Source: Desulfobacterales bacterium C00003060 (GTDB lineage Bacteria > Desulfobacterota > Desulfobacteria > Desulfobacterales > C00003060). Taken from it: a DNA stretch of 5,253 nt. This document shows, piece after piece, positions 4,573-5,253 of the stretch; positions within the stretch are counted from its first letter, which is position 1, and each line of letters starts with the position of its first letter. The stretch covers positions 1 to 5,253 of the forward strand of contig MAXP01000304.1 of assembly GCA_001751085.1 (NCBI GenBank). The letters are read 5' to 3'. The notes beneath the pieces are model-generated. The model made no database searches and was not told the origin of the DNA. It saw only the letters and a program-made list of their open reading frames with translations. Both the position numbers and the translations under genes were made by a program.

Positions 4573-5156
4573 AGGGGGACCGTTACGAAATTCGATTCAG
4601 CGGGACAGGGGGACAGGGAATCATATTGGCCGCTTTCGTGTTGGCGGAGGCAGTAGGGGTTTACGAAGGGAAGCATGTATGTCAAACTCAGAGCTATGGC
4701 CCTGAAGCAAGAGGTGGAATAAGCAAAGCCGAGGTGGTCATAAGTGAAAGGGTCATTGATTATCCCAGGGCCATGAAACCGGATCTGCTTCTGGCCATGA
4801 ATCAGGCCTCTTGCGACACCTATTTTCCGGATCTCAAGCCTGAAGGATTGCTGGTGGTTGATTCCAGCCTGGTCAATCAGGTTCCAACAAGCCGAGTGGT
4901 TGGTATTCCGTTCATACAAATCGCTCAAAAGGAAGTGGGTAAAAAGCTTGTAGCCAATATGGTTGCCCTGGGTGCCATTTGTAACATTACGCAAGTTGTA
5001 TCATTGAAAAATCTGGAAGCAGCATTAGTGGCAAGGGTGCCAAGGGGGACGGAGAAAATGAATCGCAAAGCCCTTCATGCCGGCATCCAAGCGACCAAAA
5101 GCGTCGACCTGAACGCTTTACCTCGCTCTGTCACCCCGGAAGAGGAAGTATTCTGA
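4569..5156 (+). CDS. korC: 2-oxoglutarate:ferredoxin oxidoreductase, gamma subunit
   Basis: This 195-residue protein belongs to the gamma-domain family of 2-oxoacid:ferredoxin oxidoreductases. The gamma domain is thought to contribute to CoA binding and complex assembly. Family marks are FSGTGGQGI (10-18), QSYGPEARGG (41-50), which is the strongest signature, and the hydrophobic DLLLAMNQ strand that follows. The length is normal. It begins within the korB stop (ATGA), with AAGGA at 4555-4559 serving as ribosome binding site about 9 nt upstream, so korB and korC are probably translationally coupled. It is the last kor subunit. I see no intrinsic terminator after its TGA stop, so transcription may continue into the frame that opens at 5211. 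Confidence 0.93.
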   Translation: MKGDRYEIRFSGTGGQGIILAAFVLAEAVGVYEGKHVCQTQSYGPEARGGISKAEVVISERVIDYPRAMKPDLLLAMNQASCDTYFPDLKPEGLLVVDSSLVNQVPTSRVVGIPFIQIAQKEVGKKLVANMVALGAICNITQVVSLKNLEAALVARVPRGTEKMNRKALHAGIQATKSVDLNALPRSVTPEEEVF

Positions 5157-5210
5157 ACAATCCCTTCCTGGATTGAGATTCCCTCACTGCGTACGTGCGA
5201 CGAACTATTC

Positions 5211-5253
5211 ATGGAAAAAAATCAAACCAACGGGGAAAACATAAAACCCGTGA
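5211..5253 (+). CDS. Possible start of the next gene (partial, unidentified)
   Basis: An ATG at 5211 opens a frame (MEKNQTNGENIKPV) that runs off the window after 14 codons. It lies 54 nt after the korC stop on the same strand with no terminator between, so it could belong to the operon. No clear ribosome binding site precedes it and the peptide is too short to identify. It may be a chance frame. Confidence 0.3.
   Translation, partial: MEKNQTNGENIKPV

Noticed and set aside
4521..4994. 157-codon minus-strand frame opposite korB/korC
   Set aside because: It is the antisense shadow of the korB end and korC, with no family motifs of its own.

Overview
The window looks like chromosomal DNA of a strictly anaerobic, Gram-negative bacterium, most likely a member of the Desulfobacterota (former Deltaproteobacteria: sulfate reducers, syntrophs, Geobacter relatives). 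The evidence is a four-subunit 2-oxoglutarate:ferredoxin oxidoreductase operon in the order D-A-B-C, moderate base composition, and several short interspersed repeats of a style I associate with that phylum: C-rich hairpins and 7-base-period tandem repeats. The taxonomic call is an inference. No rRNA or other phylogenetic marker is present.

Layout. Positions 1-952 contain no credible gene. They hold a mosaic of repeats and hairpins: one arm of an 18-bp inverted repeat (1-18), a 7-base-period repeat folded into a hairpin (89-176), a C-rich interspersed hairpin (380-410), a strong 13-bp stem-loop with a T-run (610-648) plus two smaller stem-loops (659-698), and a second 7-base-period tandem repeat (845-868). 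Positions 953-1621 on the minus strand encode ribulose-phosphate 3-epimerase (rpe), with a strong ribosome binding site and an extended -10 promoter. The second arm of the 18-bp repeat (1678-1695) overlaps that promoter. A 397-bp gap separates rpe from the divergent kor operon.

The kor operon runs on the plus strand: korD (2019-2327, two-cluster ferredoxin), korA (2324-3466, alpha), korB (3724-4572, beta with thiamine diphosphate and a 4Fe-4S cluster) and korC (4569-5156, gamma). Together they form one enzyme that interconverts 2-oxoglutarate and succinyl-CoA + CO2 using ferredoxin. It serves the oxidative or the reductive direction of the TCA cycle, or glutamate supply. The D/A and B/C junctions overlap by ATGA. 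The A/B junction is instead split by a 219-bp nested palindrome (3481-3699) with 13-bp terminal inverted repeats and a 4-bp ATTA direct repeat on each side. This looks like a MITE-type insertion inside the operon. A possible next gene begins at 5211 and runs off the window.

The main unexplained signals are the MITE-like element in the kor operon, the recurring 7-base periodicity with different heptamers at three sites (one of them the core of the MITE-like element), and the 18-bp inverted repeat that bounds the rpe segment and duplicates part of the rpe promoter. I saw no CRISPR array, tRNA, rRNA, transposase or defence gene.
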